64,000 nt of DNA from positions 1-64,000 of the forward strand of contig NW_008806289.1 of the NCBI RefSeq assembly GCF_000400465.1, read 5' to 3'. This stretch comes from Wallemia ichthyophaga EXF-994. Its lineage: Eukaryota > Basidiomycota > Wallemiomycetes > Wallemiales > Wallemiaceae. Shown here in pieces: positions 45,288 to 56,133 of the stretch (positions within the stretch are counted from its first letter, which is position 1; each line of letters starts with the position of its first letter). The notes under the pieces were generated by a model. That model did not search any database. It was not told the DNA's origin and saw only the letters and a list, made by a program, of their open reading frames with translations. The translations under genes were made by a program, and so were the position numbers.

Positions 45288-45300
45288 ACTTGATTCTTTG

Positions 45301-46079
45301 ATGGCTACATTGATAATTGTAGACTTGCAGGTGTGTTTGAGTGGCGTGGGTGGATAAGATTCGTATTCAAAATCCACACAGTACGACTTTATTGATGGCT
45401 CATTGGCTGTCGAGAAGGCTAACGAGATAATACCGAGTGTGTTTACGAGTTTGAGGGATAATGTAAATACTCATACCTCACAGCTATTCAGAAACTAATA
45501 AAACGCGGTGATTGGAGGGCTGTAATAGTTAGTAGAGTTAGTGAGGTTGCTATAATGTTATAATATCTTATGCCCTCACAGGACTGTCATCCACCCAAGC
45601 ACATATCATTCGCATCCACACACAACAAGCAGCCATTCAGTACTATTGCGTTGAATGGAACCCAGCAAGATTTATGGCCAGACCATTGTATTGTTGGGAG
45701 TAGAGGGTGTTTACTGCACAGCGCAATACAAGACACGCTTAGCAGCTCACAACTCAACATACACTACGTAGACAAAGGATGTGAGGTTGACAGAGATGCT
45801 TACTCTGCGTTCCAAGCCTCATCGCACGATGTTAAAGGGTTGGTTGAAGCTAGCACCACGGAATCGATATACGTATGTGGCTTGGCTGGGGATTATTGCG
45901 TGAAAGCGACGGCGATATCCGCTGCGCAATTGACACAGTATCCAGTAACGGTGATTGAGGATGCGACAGCGTCAGTGGACAAGCATTCAGGATGGAAAAG
46001 AGAGCTGGAAATGGGAGGAGTGAAAATTCTCACATCAAACCAAATATCAAAGGAAATGGCAAAGGAATCAACCAAATAA
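45301..46079 (+). CDS. PNC1: Nicotinamidase
   Basis: Four exons (45301-45330, 45382-45436, 45484-45536, 45582-46079) give 211 aa. MATLIIVDLQ|YDFIDGSLAV supplies the catalytic Asp; ANEIIPTIQKLIKRGDW, then AVIVSRDCHPPKHISFASTH (metal-binding His pair), LWPDHCIVGSRGCLLHSAIQ and the nucleophile region YVCGLAGDYCVKATAISAAQ (Cys). It converts nicotinamide to nicotinate in NAD salvage. The second donor (GTGTGT after CCGA) restores phase and gives the IIPTIQKL family match. Usual DWHP is DCHP here. Confidence 0.93.
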
Positions 46080-46107
46080 GTATCATGCATACAACGTTAC
46101 ACCCATC

Positions 46108-46665
46108 TTAAGCCTTGACGGCGAACTTACGACGGCCAAAGTGGACATCGCGCTTGTGTTGACGGGTGGTCTTTGCAGACTTCTCCTTTGGAGTGAGTTG
46201 GCGTCTGATAGCGCGAGTCTTCTTGTGGCGCATGTCGAGAGGGATACGCTTACCCTTGTAAGCCTCAGCGACGTGTTGGCGTTGCTTTTGGTTGATGACG
46301 GTGAGGACGCGAGCGACAGACTTGCGGACAGAGTGGCTGTGGGTGTTTAGAGGGATATACGCTGTAATCCCGTAGACTCACATCTTGGTCAACTTGCTTG
46401 CTGAGCCACCAGCGACCTTTGCGACTCTAAGTTGAACGAGCTCGCCCTTCAACTCGTGGAGCTGGTTGAGGAGGTCGGTCTGGGATATGTGAGTTGGTTT
46501 TATACGCCTAAACACTATTACACACCTTGTTCTTGTTTTGAAGCTCGTGAGCCTATCAATCGAGTTAGAAAATCTGCTGAGCAGCACGAGCCACACGCAC
46601 TTTGACTTGGACCTGCGTGGCGATATCGTTAGCCTGGGATTTATTTTATTTCTTCTGCGTACCAT
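46108..46665 (-). CDS. RPL35: 60S ribosomal protein uL29 (L35)
   Basis: Five coding exons: 46665-46663 (ATG only), 46612-46601 (12 nt), 46552-46526 (27 nt), 46479-46382, 46336-46108; 122 aa, the usual L35 length. The joined start is [20 protein letters not shown], followed by [20 protein letters not shown] and [12 protein letters not shown], then [20 protein letters not shown]; these match L35 along its length. Intron 1 (46662-46613) has a GCTAAC branch point 15-20 nt before its CAG acceptor. Introns at the extreme 5' end are usual for fungal ribosomal-protein genes. Confidence 0.95.
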
Positions 46666-46781
46666 CCTTATATGTTAAGTGTACGCTAGAAACCCACAAT
46701 ATCAGCCGGCGCCTTCTTCCCAACTTCAAATTTTGAAGATTTGAAATTTATAAAAATATTTGTATTTCATCTGTAATACAT

Positions 46782-49700
46782 CTACTTGTGCTGTTGCTCC
46801 AGCCTCAGCTTATACGCCAGCTTCTGGTCCACGCTTCCCAGTCTCGCCCCGTGTGCACCTCTCTCCGTCTCCTCACCGAGAAGCCAAGATACTTTGCACA
46901 CCCTGCCATCCCCATACACTAACGCAGGCTCTGAGCCATCGAATGCCTTTTCCCGCGAGTCTGTGCACTGAGTGTTGGCTGTAGGGGAGTTTAGCAGCAC
47001 CCAGCTATTAAATACCCACTCACGTCCACCTAACATCCCCCTAGCCTGTCTCGATAGCAGCTCGTCTAGCCCACGCTTGCAATCCCCGTGGACCACACTT
47101 TGGCACCCTTCAAGAAGTGATATCTGATGTGTGCTTAGTGGGTTTCAGGCTAGTATCTCTCAGCTCACCTGCAATTGAAAATCCTGCAGTATCTTGATCA
47201 ACGCCTCCTTCAACCCTGGTATCGACAAGCCATTCTTGATCCGGCGTATCAACCTCACTGGATCAATCTCCGGACCCACATTCTCGAGCAGTGCGCGAAT
47301 AAACAATGGCCTGCTCTCCGAATACACCAACACATCTTCCCATAAATCGTTGTCATTCTGCTCCTTAGCGAATGCTATGGCCTGGTTGGTTTGTGGGTAA
47401 GATCAATATTCTCTCAATAACTCCGCCAACTCACCCTCTTCACATCACCCAGTCTCTCTATTATCAAACTCAGCGCTAGCTTATTCGATCCCATCCGGCC
47501 GAGTATGAATACCATCTCATGTACGTAATCTCTCTTTTCGCATACTTGATATGCCTATAGTGTGGGTTTTTTAGTCGATGAATGCGCCAAAAACCCAACC
47601 CAGCTCACCTTTTCTAGATTATATCGCACACTCGTGCGCAAATACCCCTCCAGCTTATCGAGGTTATGTTCCGCATACAGCTCAACCATCGTATCGGCGT
47701 AAGGTTCCACGAGTGTGCTATCGACTTGATGCAGTGCATCCAGATAGAGGTACAGATATCTGCTCTCATGCTTCAGCTGCTCGACAACCGTGTTGATCTG
47801 GTAGGCAAGGAGGGTTAGATCAAGTGACACCCCACACATCCATATCTACCTGTATAGAGTACGTGTGATCAACCAGCATCTTTATTATAGTTCCTCTACC
47901 ATCCCCGGTCCATTGTGACTGCGATTGTGACTGTGGGTGCGTCTTTGACTGCGACAACGCCAGCCCTTCGTCGAAGCGGACCAGCTCGAGCGCTTGGTAT
48001 TGCGCATCTGTCCACAGACTGTATTGCTTTATCAGTTCAAACACCTCGTATTTTTCTAGCGAAAGATAGATTGGCACCACTTTGCCAGGTTGGCGGTTGT
48101 GCAGGTATCTAAGTGTGGTATGGTGTTAGAAGGGGGTTTAACACCTCGAGTGATACTATTACCACACTCACAATTCTGCTAGCGACTCAAGTAATTTGAT
48201 TTTCACGTAATGCTCACGCTCATGCTCGTGCTCATGTAGATTGTCCAACTCATTCTGCACTACCGTTATCATGCTGCTTACGTCGTAGATTGATGCAGGC
48301 CATTCTTTTATAGCTGTGTAAAAACCCTACCGTAGTACGTATTAGGGTATGTGAAACCGATTATTCTGTCTCACCTGTGTATTGGAATGCAGAAGGTGAT
48401 GGAGTATTAAAGCATACACTTGCTCGTCTAATTGAGGCTCCTTTTTGGGTATAACTGGTATAATTTGCTGTCAAATAAACCAATCAGCCAATTTATCTCC
48501 AAACACCCTCCCACTCACATCAAGTTTTTCATCATTCGCATAAGCGTAGAAGAAATCCTGCCAAGCGGCGACATTCTGTTTGAAAATATCTGGTGCTTTA
48601 GACGCAGCCTCATCATAGCAACCGTCTACCAGCAAAGACTGTAAATAAGTTTGACCAAGTTGATCGAGATTGAAAGGATGCTCGATGGTAAGTTTCGACG
48701 CTGCTTCGAGCGCCTCACCATGTTTTTTACCGTCGATCAACCAATTCACGTGATCTATCTCATCTCTAGCCTCCACCCTGACGACATCGCGTGGTGACAT
48801 GAAATAGAAACCGCTTTTGAGACCGTTGCGGGTAGGGAAAAGGGATGGCACTAATTTGTAGTCGTTGCAACCATACAGATAGAAGTTGTGTATTGGAAGT
48901 CTATCCTCTTCATCTTCCTCGCCATCCAACGAGAGTACTCTCAGCTCGGGTCTCTTAGATGCTCGTTTCCGCTGTGCATGCTTATCCTGCACGCTTTCAT
49001 CGTTGAGTAAGGCGCCATCAGGCTCGAGCCACGCCAGCACCAGCAGAGCCTTATCGAAAGGGAGGACGGATGAGATCATGGCGTCCATTTCGAATGAGGA
49101 GTGAATCTCAGCCTGGAGTTGAGGATGTTCGTATGCGTGCAAAGGAAGTAAGCGTCTAGACCTAATTTTAACCAATCGTATAATACTCCCCCAACCAATA
49201 ACGAGTGTGTGTTTATCGATGAAACTGAGTGAGACCCTCGAAACATCTGGTCGCGGGGACATATCGAGTTTAGGAATGAAAGCAACGAGTTTCATGTGTT
49301 GTATATCGTACAACCGCACTCCAGAGTCATTAGACCAGACTAACAAGTTGGAGTGCCAGATACAGTTATACACCGGCCCATCATCTTTGTCGAGGGGCTG
49401 CAAATCAGTCTGGCGATGACCCAGCCAGCCTTTCTCGTTGAGCGTGAGTCGGCCATTCATTCCGCCTGCTATGAACGCGCGCGATGAGTTTGTAGCGAAA
49501 TGTGGATCGAGTGCGACACAACGCATTGGCCGCTTGTTGTCAAAATAGTACCGTTCTGTAGCGTAGATAGAGGAGATGAATACCTGACCATCAACGCTTG
49601 CAGTTGCGATAAACGAGTGTCGCGTATCGAGTGAAATGTCCATTATTGAGGCTGAGTGTGGTTTGAATGCCTTTATGCGATGACCCGAGTGAGATAGCAA

Positions 49701-49919
49701 ATGGAGGTATCCGGAGTGGGTGCCGAGTGCCTTATATAAACGTTAAATCGTGCCGCGTGTGTACCTCACTTAACCCACAATAAACTCTTCGCAGCAGCGC
49801 AGAACGGAGGCAGTGTCCTTAAGCGTTGAGCTGGCTACATCAGCGCCGATCTTTGTATATTTGAATGGCGGCTCCTCGTCCAAGTCTATTGATCCCGATG
49901 TGATGCTCGTCGTGCTCAT
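46782..49919 (-). CDS. VPS41: Vps41, HOPS tethering complex subunit
   Basis: About nine exons. The start MSTTSITSGSIDLDEEPPFK joins through intron near 49788-49741 to ALGTHSGYLHLLSHSGHRIK and HSASIMDISLDTRHSFIATA, a beta-propeller. YFMSPRDVVRVEARDEIDHV NWLID.KKHGEALEAA is the Vps41 motif at the start of the clathrin-repeat region, which fills the exons to 46782. The C-terminus has scattered Cys/His but I cannot see an intact RING. HOPS tethers membranes for fusion with the vacuole. I did not resolve all internal junctions between 47100 and 48470. Its ATG is 21 bp from the divergent TMEM135-like ATG. Confidence 0.86.
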
Positions 49920-49940
49920 CACGGTTTCTCAGTGACAGCC

Positions 49941-51774
49941 ATGAACTCGGGAAAATCTCGGAAAAGGATAAGCGTGCGCTTCAGTGGTGTTGACCAAGAC
50001 GATTTCCTGTCCTTCACTGAGCCAGCAACCCCGAATATCACTGAACAAGCGGAGCAACTCAAGAAGACATTCTCATTCGATACGCTCTATAAACTCAGCA
50101 ATGATACAAAACACCGCGATTCCCTACAGCGCAACGTTCTCAGCAGCGTCTGGAGACCCAAGAACCAGAAAGTAAGTGACGTCATATGCCATCCCCACTG
50201 ACTTATCATCCCCAACCATTTCACTTCCCTTGTCAGCCGAGGAGACCCGAAGATTTCGAAAGACTTATCGTTTTCGCTACAAGAGGCGCTGCACGTACTT
50301 TTATGCTCACTTTCGGTATGCGCTCGATGCTTAACGTCGTCCTCGCTTTGGTTTCGCTGGTGAAAGCGAGGAAGGTCACTGGAGCTCTTCTCCGCAAATC
50401 TCTACTCACTCTGGAGCCTATTCGCTTTGGTCTTCAGTTCGGCATGTGAGTCACAGTCCAAGACCATCGCATTACATTCTAAGACATGAAAGTTTCGTCT
50501 GGTTGTGGCGCTTTACGCACCACGCACTCAGGATGAAGGATGGCGAGCATAAACGTTGGCATGCCTGGGTCGCTGGTGCTGTCTCCTCGCTCGGCTCATT
50601 AGCGGAGACCCGCGGCAACAGATTGGCGCTAGGCCAGCAGCTCACTGTTCGGTGGGTTGTCGATATAGCTAGTCGCAAACTACCCTCTCACACCACATTC
50701 TAAGTGGTCTTCAGGGTATGTATAGATCGTGCAAGGCTCGGAACTGGATCAGTATCCCCCATGGTGAGTTTCTCATCTTCGGACTGGCATGTGGACAGAT
50801 CATGTATGCGTGGATCATGTCACCGGATACTATACCGAAAGCATACAATGATTGGTGGGTCTTTTTACCGAGAGCACGTTCCCACTTCTCACCAATGTCT
50901 GTGTCTAGGATACAACACGCTTCAAAAGTCCCCCCAGAGGCTATCCCAATGCACAGGCAGCTCGTCAGAACGGGCAGGTACGATGCACAGACGCCCCTAA
51001 CATCTTTGTCGCAGAGGGTTTGTGAAATGGGTGAGGCATCGACGCGGCTCACGCACAGAGCAGAACCCAACTCCGAAAAACCGACTTAGGTTGTTAAAAA
51101 TGGTCCAAAACGCGCGCAGTGAAAATGGTGAAAGTTTCGGTAACTTTAGCAATGTCAGTAACGCGCTACTTCCCTACATTCCACCAGCAGTCCTCAATCC
51201 GTGGATCGAGGGAATTTTCTCCATGGCCATTGAGCGCTTCTACATGATTTTTCTCGACATTCTACCCGTATACGCCTCGTTGCATTTCATACCCGCTCTT
51301 ACGTTCAAACGCAACCAATTCAAACAAGATCCCGGCGAAGCCGTACTTCGGACGACCATGTCTAGTTTCAGATCGTCTGCATTCCTTGCGACTTTCGTCG
51401 TTATCTACCATACCTGGTTCAGTGGTAAGCATGCAGTATACCGTAAACACAGAGAAAGACTTCCGGAGTGGCTGGCCAAGTTTCTTATCTCAAAGCAGTC
51501 GCTATGGTTTGGAGGTTTTCTCACATGCGCCTCGTTGGGTGTAGAAGAAAGCAAACGTCGCTCAGAACTCGCTATGTATGTTCTCCCTAAAGCTATGGAA
51601 AGCGCCTGGATGACTATGAGACGCAAGAAGTGGGTTCCGCATTTCCCTTTTGGTCCTGAATTGCTAGTCGCTTTCGGTACTGCTTCTCTCATGCAGGCTT
51701 ACACTCATGAATCGCCTCAAGTCATGTCTGGGCTGGTACACACACTAATCTATCAATTTATTGGGAATGTGTAA
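49941..51774 (+). CDS. TMEM135-like multi-pass membrane protein
   Basis: Six exons (49941-50171, 50237-50445, 50493-50651, 50705-50854, 50909-51017, 51064-51774) give 522 aa with all phases agreeing. Family-like elements: ARTFMLTFGMRSMLNVVLAL, HAWVAGAVSSLGSLAETRGN RLALGQ, and a C-terminal repeat of the same pattern (ESKRRSELAMYVLPKAMESA). TMEM135 proteins are found in peroxisomes, mitochondria and lipid droplets and affect fat storage and organelle dynamics. The N-terminal 75 residues are polar. The exon 3 acceptor is ambiguous (AAG at 50482 or AAAG at 50492), both in frame. Confidence 0.7.
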
Positions 51775-51958
51775 TTCTAACGCTGTCCATTCAAGTCAAT
51801 TTACAGACGAACACGTGAAAGGCCTACGATTTTTCTTCCTTTTTGTACATATTTGTATATGTTGTAGAGTTACGATTACAAAACAGCATCTTAGTGGGGT
51901 TAGAGTGTGGTATTGGTAGATTCATTTGTCAGTTTGGATTGGATTGGGTTGAAGTGGT

Positions 51959-53508
51959 TTATTCTTGACTATCACTAGCACTATCATCACCATCACCATT
52001 GCGCTCATGCTCATACTCCCCCTCATTCAAATCAATCTCCTCACCATATCCATAATCAGTCAAACCTTCAGCCAAAACCTGCTCCTGGCCATCTTCGTTG
52101 ATGATACGAATGTCTGGTGGAGTGGATGACGGTCTCATCTCGTTCTCAGGCACGGCTGTGACGCGCGGGAAACTAAATGTTCGCATATCATCTCTTCCTT
52201 CCCTTCCGGCGACATCTTCATCTTCGTGTCCATAAGCGGCATCAGTGGCCTGTTTTTCAGCATCCTCTATCTCCTTCCTAACTGCGTTTTTTGTTTTTGT
52301 GTCTTGATCATCTTCATTCGATGTCGGTATACCCTCAACGGCACCGCCTTCTGGTTCAGTTGGTGAAATTTGGGTTTGGCGTGGTGGAGTGGTGTAACGA
52401 GCATCTTCTACCGTTTCTTCCGCTTGCTTTGTGTGTTCTGCATCTTGTTCTTGTATTTCTTGTGATTGGGGTTGTTCAAAATTATCAACCTGGTCACTAG
52501 TTCCAGCCTCTGCTGCTCTATCTTGGTGATCGGGGTTTCCAGACTGAGATAGATTGTAAGATGACCTGCTTTCGAACTTGATATTTGGCATAGGACCGCC
52601 CAGGTAAAATGAGCTAATGTTGACCATTCTGGGGAGTATGTTAGGTAGATTGCGTGGGTAGGAGTTGGCTTACTTCTTTTCCCTATGACAAGCTAGGAGC
52701 CATTGTGGTTGAACAATAGGTATAGACAACTGGACAGCTTTCTGGTATTCAGGTAGGTTGTAAGGGCCAGGTTTTGAGCAGACAAAGTGAGTTGTGTCAA
52801 CGGTGACTTTATCGTCAGATTCAGCGCCCATTTCATCGATTGCGGATTTGGAGGACTCGAGGAGCTTCTCGTCGGATATAGCGCCAATAGCGACTCTAAT
52901 ACCAGTAGTGTCGGTTATAGAGTGTGTCTTAACTTTAACCAGTTCGGAAGGATAGACACCTGCGGAAGTTCTCATGATGAGTTGGAACGAGTATTCAGAG
53001 TTGAGTGATAAGCCAGAAATCTTGTAAGTCTTGTTGTTAGGGTTGGAAATAGCGCACAGTCTTTGGCCATTCCTAAGCAAGTCTAGGGACCTGAGGGATG
53101 ACGTAGCCAGATCCAAATCATCCCATTCGAGCGTAACTGAAGTTTGAGTTGTATTTCTAACGCGTAAAACTGGAGATTTTGGAGAGTCTATGCCGTAAGT
53201 GTTGAGTATTTTCTTTTGTAAGTCCCAAAATGCTTCAGCGTGCTCCTTCTCTGCGAGTTGGTTTCTGTTAACGGCGATATTAACAATTGACCCAGTGGTA
53301 ACGCCAGCTGGGAGTAGAATCGATGGAAATTCTATCAAAGAGGCTCTCTCCCCGATGAGAATTGCCTGGTGAGCTGGTTAGACGGGTGGGAGCGGGGTTA
53401 GACTACAAACCATTCCAGCGTCTGTAATACATTATCAGCTAAGCCCTTTATTATACTCAAACACCCACCAAGCTTCCCCACTGTGAAAGAATTCGTTGAT
53501 AGCATCAT
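51959..53508 (-). CDS. CHS5: Chs5, exomer core subunit
   Basis: Four exons (53508-53469, 53421-53411, 53365-52674, 52628-51959) give 470 aa from ATG 53508; in-frame ATGs at 53532 and 53505 are alternatives. The joined N-terminus TNSFTVGKLDAGMAILIGER then LIEFPSILLPAGVTTGSIVN is the Chs5 signature. An FN3 domain (about 75-165) and a BRCT domain ending IPIVQPQWLLACHREKKMVN follow, then a long acidic tail. Exomer carries Chs3 and other cargo from the trans-Golgi to the surface. The second exon is only 11 nt. Confidence 0.92.
53411..53421 (-). other. 11-nt microexon of CHS5
   Basis: Flanked by an ATTACAG acceptor and a GTTTGT donor. It completes GAC and codes AGM, giving the KLDAGMAIL run shared by fungal Chs5; skipping it would shift the frame. 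Confidence 0.85.
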
Positions 53509-53541
53509 GATCGCAGCGAACAAGCCTTTCATTTCAACCAA

Positions 53542-54614
53542 ATGGTACAAATATAATAAATAACCTTATATTTCCTAACAGACAGCTACAGTCCACTCAA
53601 TTCCTCTCGTGCGCTGATTCCTCAAATTCACCCAATCAACACCGTGAGTTGGCTGATTTTAATGACTTTTGCTCAAATTTTATAACTTATATAGTGGACG
53701 CTGTTTGGCACACTCGCTGGACTGCCAATGCCGTTTTATCCGCTTCAAATGACGGCTTTTTGAACCTCTGGGATGGATCTACTGCCGAGCATAAAGCGCG
53801 TCTTGATATTTCTCATCTCTCTATTTCCTCTTTGTCTACCACTCCCCACCCGGAATGCCCTCAACGCGCTTTGGTTTCCTCCATTGACGGCACAACCTCT
53901 GTGGTCTCACTCGCCGATGCTCATCTTTCTGCTTCCACTAGCCATCCAGGTATTTGGAAGTCCGCTATCCACCCAATAACCCTCGATCACTACACTACTT
54001 CCCCCGCTAAACTTGACTCCAAGCTATCGATACACAGTGCAAATATTCACCCACAATCCTCCGAAGATCCCGATTTCGGTACCTTTTTGGGCACATACGA
54101 CATGGGCAAACCTGCTTTCATCTTATCCTTGGAATACAGCCCCAACGGTGCCTGGTGTGTAGCTGGCGCTCAATCCGGCCAAACATACGTCTTTGATACT
54201 AAATCTGGCTCACTCGTTAGGGTACTCACTACACACTCTAAACCTGTACGCTCTATTTCTTTCTCTCCTGACTCCTCCATCCTCTACACCTCAAGTGACG
54301 ATAGACTCATCTCTGCAGTTGATCTCCGCGCTTCGACTGGTTCTGGTGCTGTCTTTTCCTTCTCAAATGCACACGAGAGCTCAGTGACTGCCGTATCAGC
54401 TGCACCGGACTCAAGGCTACTCGCATCAGCTTCAACAGATCACTCTATTCGTCTGTTTGACATTGGTCAGCGAGCATCAGTCGCAAAGATGGCGCAAGAG
54501 GATGAGGTGTGGTCGTTGAGCTGGAGACCTTTGGGTGTTAGTGGACTGTCAGGCTCTGCCTTTGCCAGCGGTGGTGATTCTGGCGTTGTCAAGTGGTGGA
54601 AATCTGCGGGATGA
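53542..54614 (+). CDS. SKI8: Ski8/Rec14 WD40 protein
   Basis: Three exons: ATG only (53542-53544), 53592-53643, 53695-54614; 324 aa. Joined start MSTQFLSCADSSNSPNQHLD AVWHTRW equals the Ski8 start (family form: MSTQFLS...HSDAIWS). WD repeats include SNDGFLNLWDGS, SLEYSPNGAWCVAGAQSGQT, SFSPDSSILYTSSDDRLISA and ASTDHSIRLFDIG; the end is SGGDSGVVKWWKSAG. Ski8 works in the Ski2-3-8 cytoplasmic RNA-decay complex and in meiotic break formation with Spo11. An AACAGACAG acceptor upstream would add LQ. Divergent from CHS5, 33 bp apart. Confidence 0.9.
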
Positions 54615-54663
54615 AGCTGTGTCTAATTATACATGCATGCAATTACGAAGATCAACATCAACG

Positions 54664-55254
54664 TCAACATCCAATAGCTGGTACAAAGTCATTAACAGCT
54701 TTTCTGTTGATGTGCGACAATTTGTGCTCTTTGGCGATGGGATCAATCACCTTATCCCAGACTTTCTGCTGGTGAAACCGTGAGGAAGTGTACATTATAA
54801 AACACTCCACGCCAGTCACGCTCTCGTCGTAAATGCGTATTTTGGGTAGCTGTGATTGGCGGAACAAGCCCGATTGTGCACCGTCAACAACCTCAGCAGC
54901 TACAAGACTGGGTGTGTCTGAACTTCTGAATTTGTTGCCTAGAAGCGAAATTCTTGGTCCTTTCTCTCTACGCATTTCTATTGGAGAAAATTGAACAATT
55001 CTGTACTCATCTAAGTGTACATGTAAACTACGCCAAATAAGCTCGTCTCTGTAATCAATTGTTCTCATTTTCTCGTCATCTACCAGTCCTACAGTCACTG
55101 AGGCTATTTCACGTCCTTTTTGCTTAAATCGAAGGCACCAGCTGTATGCGTGGATTTCAACGTACTCCGTATCGATATCCAACTCGACACACTTTGCGTG
55201 GATTGAATTGAATGGCGCTTTATCGCCAATGGTTATCTCTCGTAATGCTGTCAT
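54664..55254 (-). CDS. Conserved-looking hypothetical protein, function unknown
   Basis: Intronless 196-aa ORF from ATG 55254 with balanced composition and alternating strand and helix pattern. Segments such as YSWCLRFKQKGREIASVTVG, WRSLHVHLDEYRIVQFSPIE and GVECFIMYTSSRFHQQKVWD look like a folded globular domain. No signal peptide, no membrane segment, no motif I can name. Convergent with SKI8 (49 bp between stops). The upstream side faces the 879-bp gap. Confidence 0.55.
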   Translation of the reverse strand: MTALREITIGDKAPFNSIHAKCVELDIDTEYVEIHAYSWCLRFKQKGREIASVTVGLVDDEKMRTIDYRDELIWRSLHVHLDEYRIVQFSPIEMRREKGPRISLLGNKFRSSDTPSLVAAEVVDGAQSGLFRQSQLPKIRIYDESVTGVECFIMYTSSRFHQQKVWDKVIDPIAKEHKLSHINRKAVNDFVPAIGC

Positions 55255-56133
55255 TTTACTTGACGGTATCAATTCAACGACGCCCGATTGCCGATTGGTA
55301 ACCGAATCGTAGTCGGCTCGTAATCCCGCAATGGCCTTTTGGTGACCTAATTATGTAACTCATATTCGCTCCGGCATCTCTCCCACTTCTAACGCCACTT
55401 GAAAATTAAGTTCAAGTGGAGGTTTTAATAACACTTACCTATTTGGGATTTAGGCAGCAATCTAATCTAGCCGAATATGGCAGCAGAATTGATATTAAAT
55501 GGGGTAATCGATTATATCGGCGAGTGTATTAATGTTAAAGATTGCGGCAGAGCCTATCAGATAGCACACACACAATCACAACAAGCTATGAATGTTGCTC
55601 TAGGAATGTAAATGGAATTTTCAGCATGATATGCCACACTTATGGAACAAGAATGTCATTAAATATTGAATACATTACTCATATGCATTCAAGTACTATT
55701 TATATTTTGACATGCCCACTAGAAATGTGATTGAGGACGGCTTTGGCAGGCGAGATGAAGATAATTACAAATTAATCACCGTCTTACAATCATCTAGGCT
55801 ATCCCTGAATGTTGTCTGGAATCCTCGATTGTTCATCACACAGGCTACTTTATTGAAATGCCGATAGTGAAAATCTTAATGAAATGCCCTAACAAAGGCT
55901 ATATAAATCGGCTGCTATTAAGGGGTACGTTATGAATATAATGACGCTGACAATCTTCATTCCCGGCGATAAATTACCTTAATTGGCAATTTACATTCCC
56001 GTGCTCGATACATTCCATATGTTTAAGACTCGTTGACGGTGAACACGCCGAGAATAACTCATTCCGCAAAAATATATATTTAAGTCGTCGATCCCAGCTT
56101 GTTTCTTCCTTACAATCAACTTACATTTCTAAT
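55255..56133. promoter_or_regulatory. 879-bp AT-rich intergenic region upstream of the A-T-TE gene
   Basis: The longest gap in the window. It contains a hairpin (55395-55419), a TAATCGATTA palindrome at 55505-55514, a TATATAAAT at about 55899 and, nearest the gene, AAATATATATTTAAG with a TATA element near 56073, about 60 bp before the ATG at 56134. The one ORF inside (62 codons at 55542) has no coding features. No tRNA boxes seen. Such a long upstream region suggests a regulated rather than housekeeping promoter (inference). Confidence 0.5.
55395..55419. repeat. Perfect 9-bp inverted repeat with 7-nt loop
   Basis: CCACTTGAA, spacer AATTAAG, TTCAAGTGG. It lies about 140 bp upstream of the unknown minus-strand gene and 715 bp upstream of the A-T-TE gene. 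It could be a dimeric regulator site or a cruciform; nothing in the sequence decides. Confidence 0.85.

Noticed and set aside
45457-45483. A very short intron in PNC1 starting at GTAAAT
   Set aside because: Too short and out of phase; the GTGTGT donor at 45437 gives a 47-nt intron and a family match.
46634-46662. A 29-nt intron directly after the RPL35 ATG
   Set aside because: The 50-nt alternative ending at 46613 has a branch-point GCTAAC and gives the correct L35 start.
55542-55730. 62-codon ORF in the gap upstream of the A-T-TE gene
   Set aside because: Random-looking composition, no motif, no supporting promoter; treated as non-coding.
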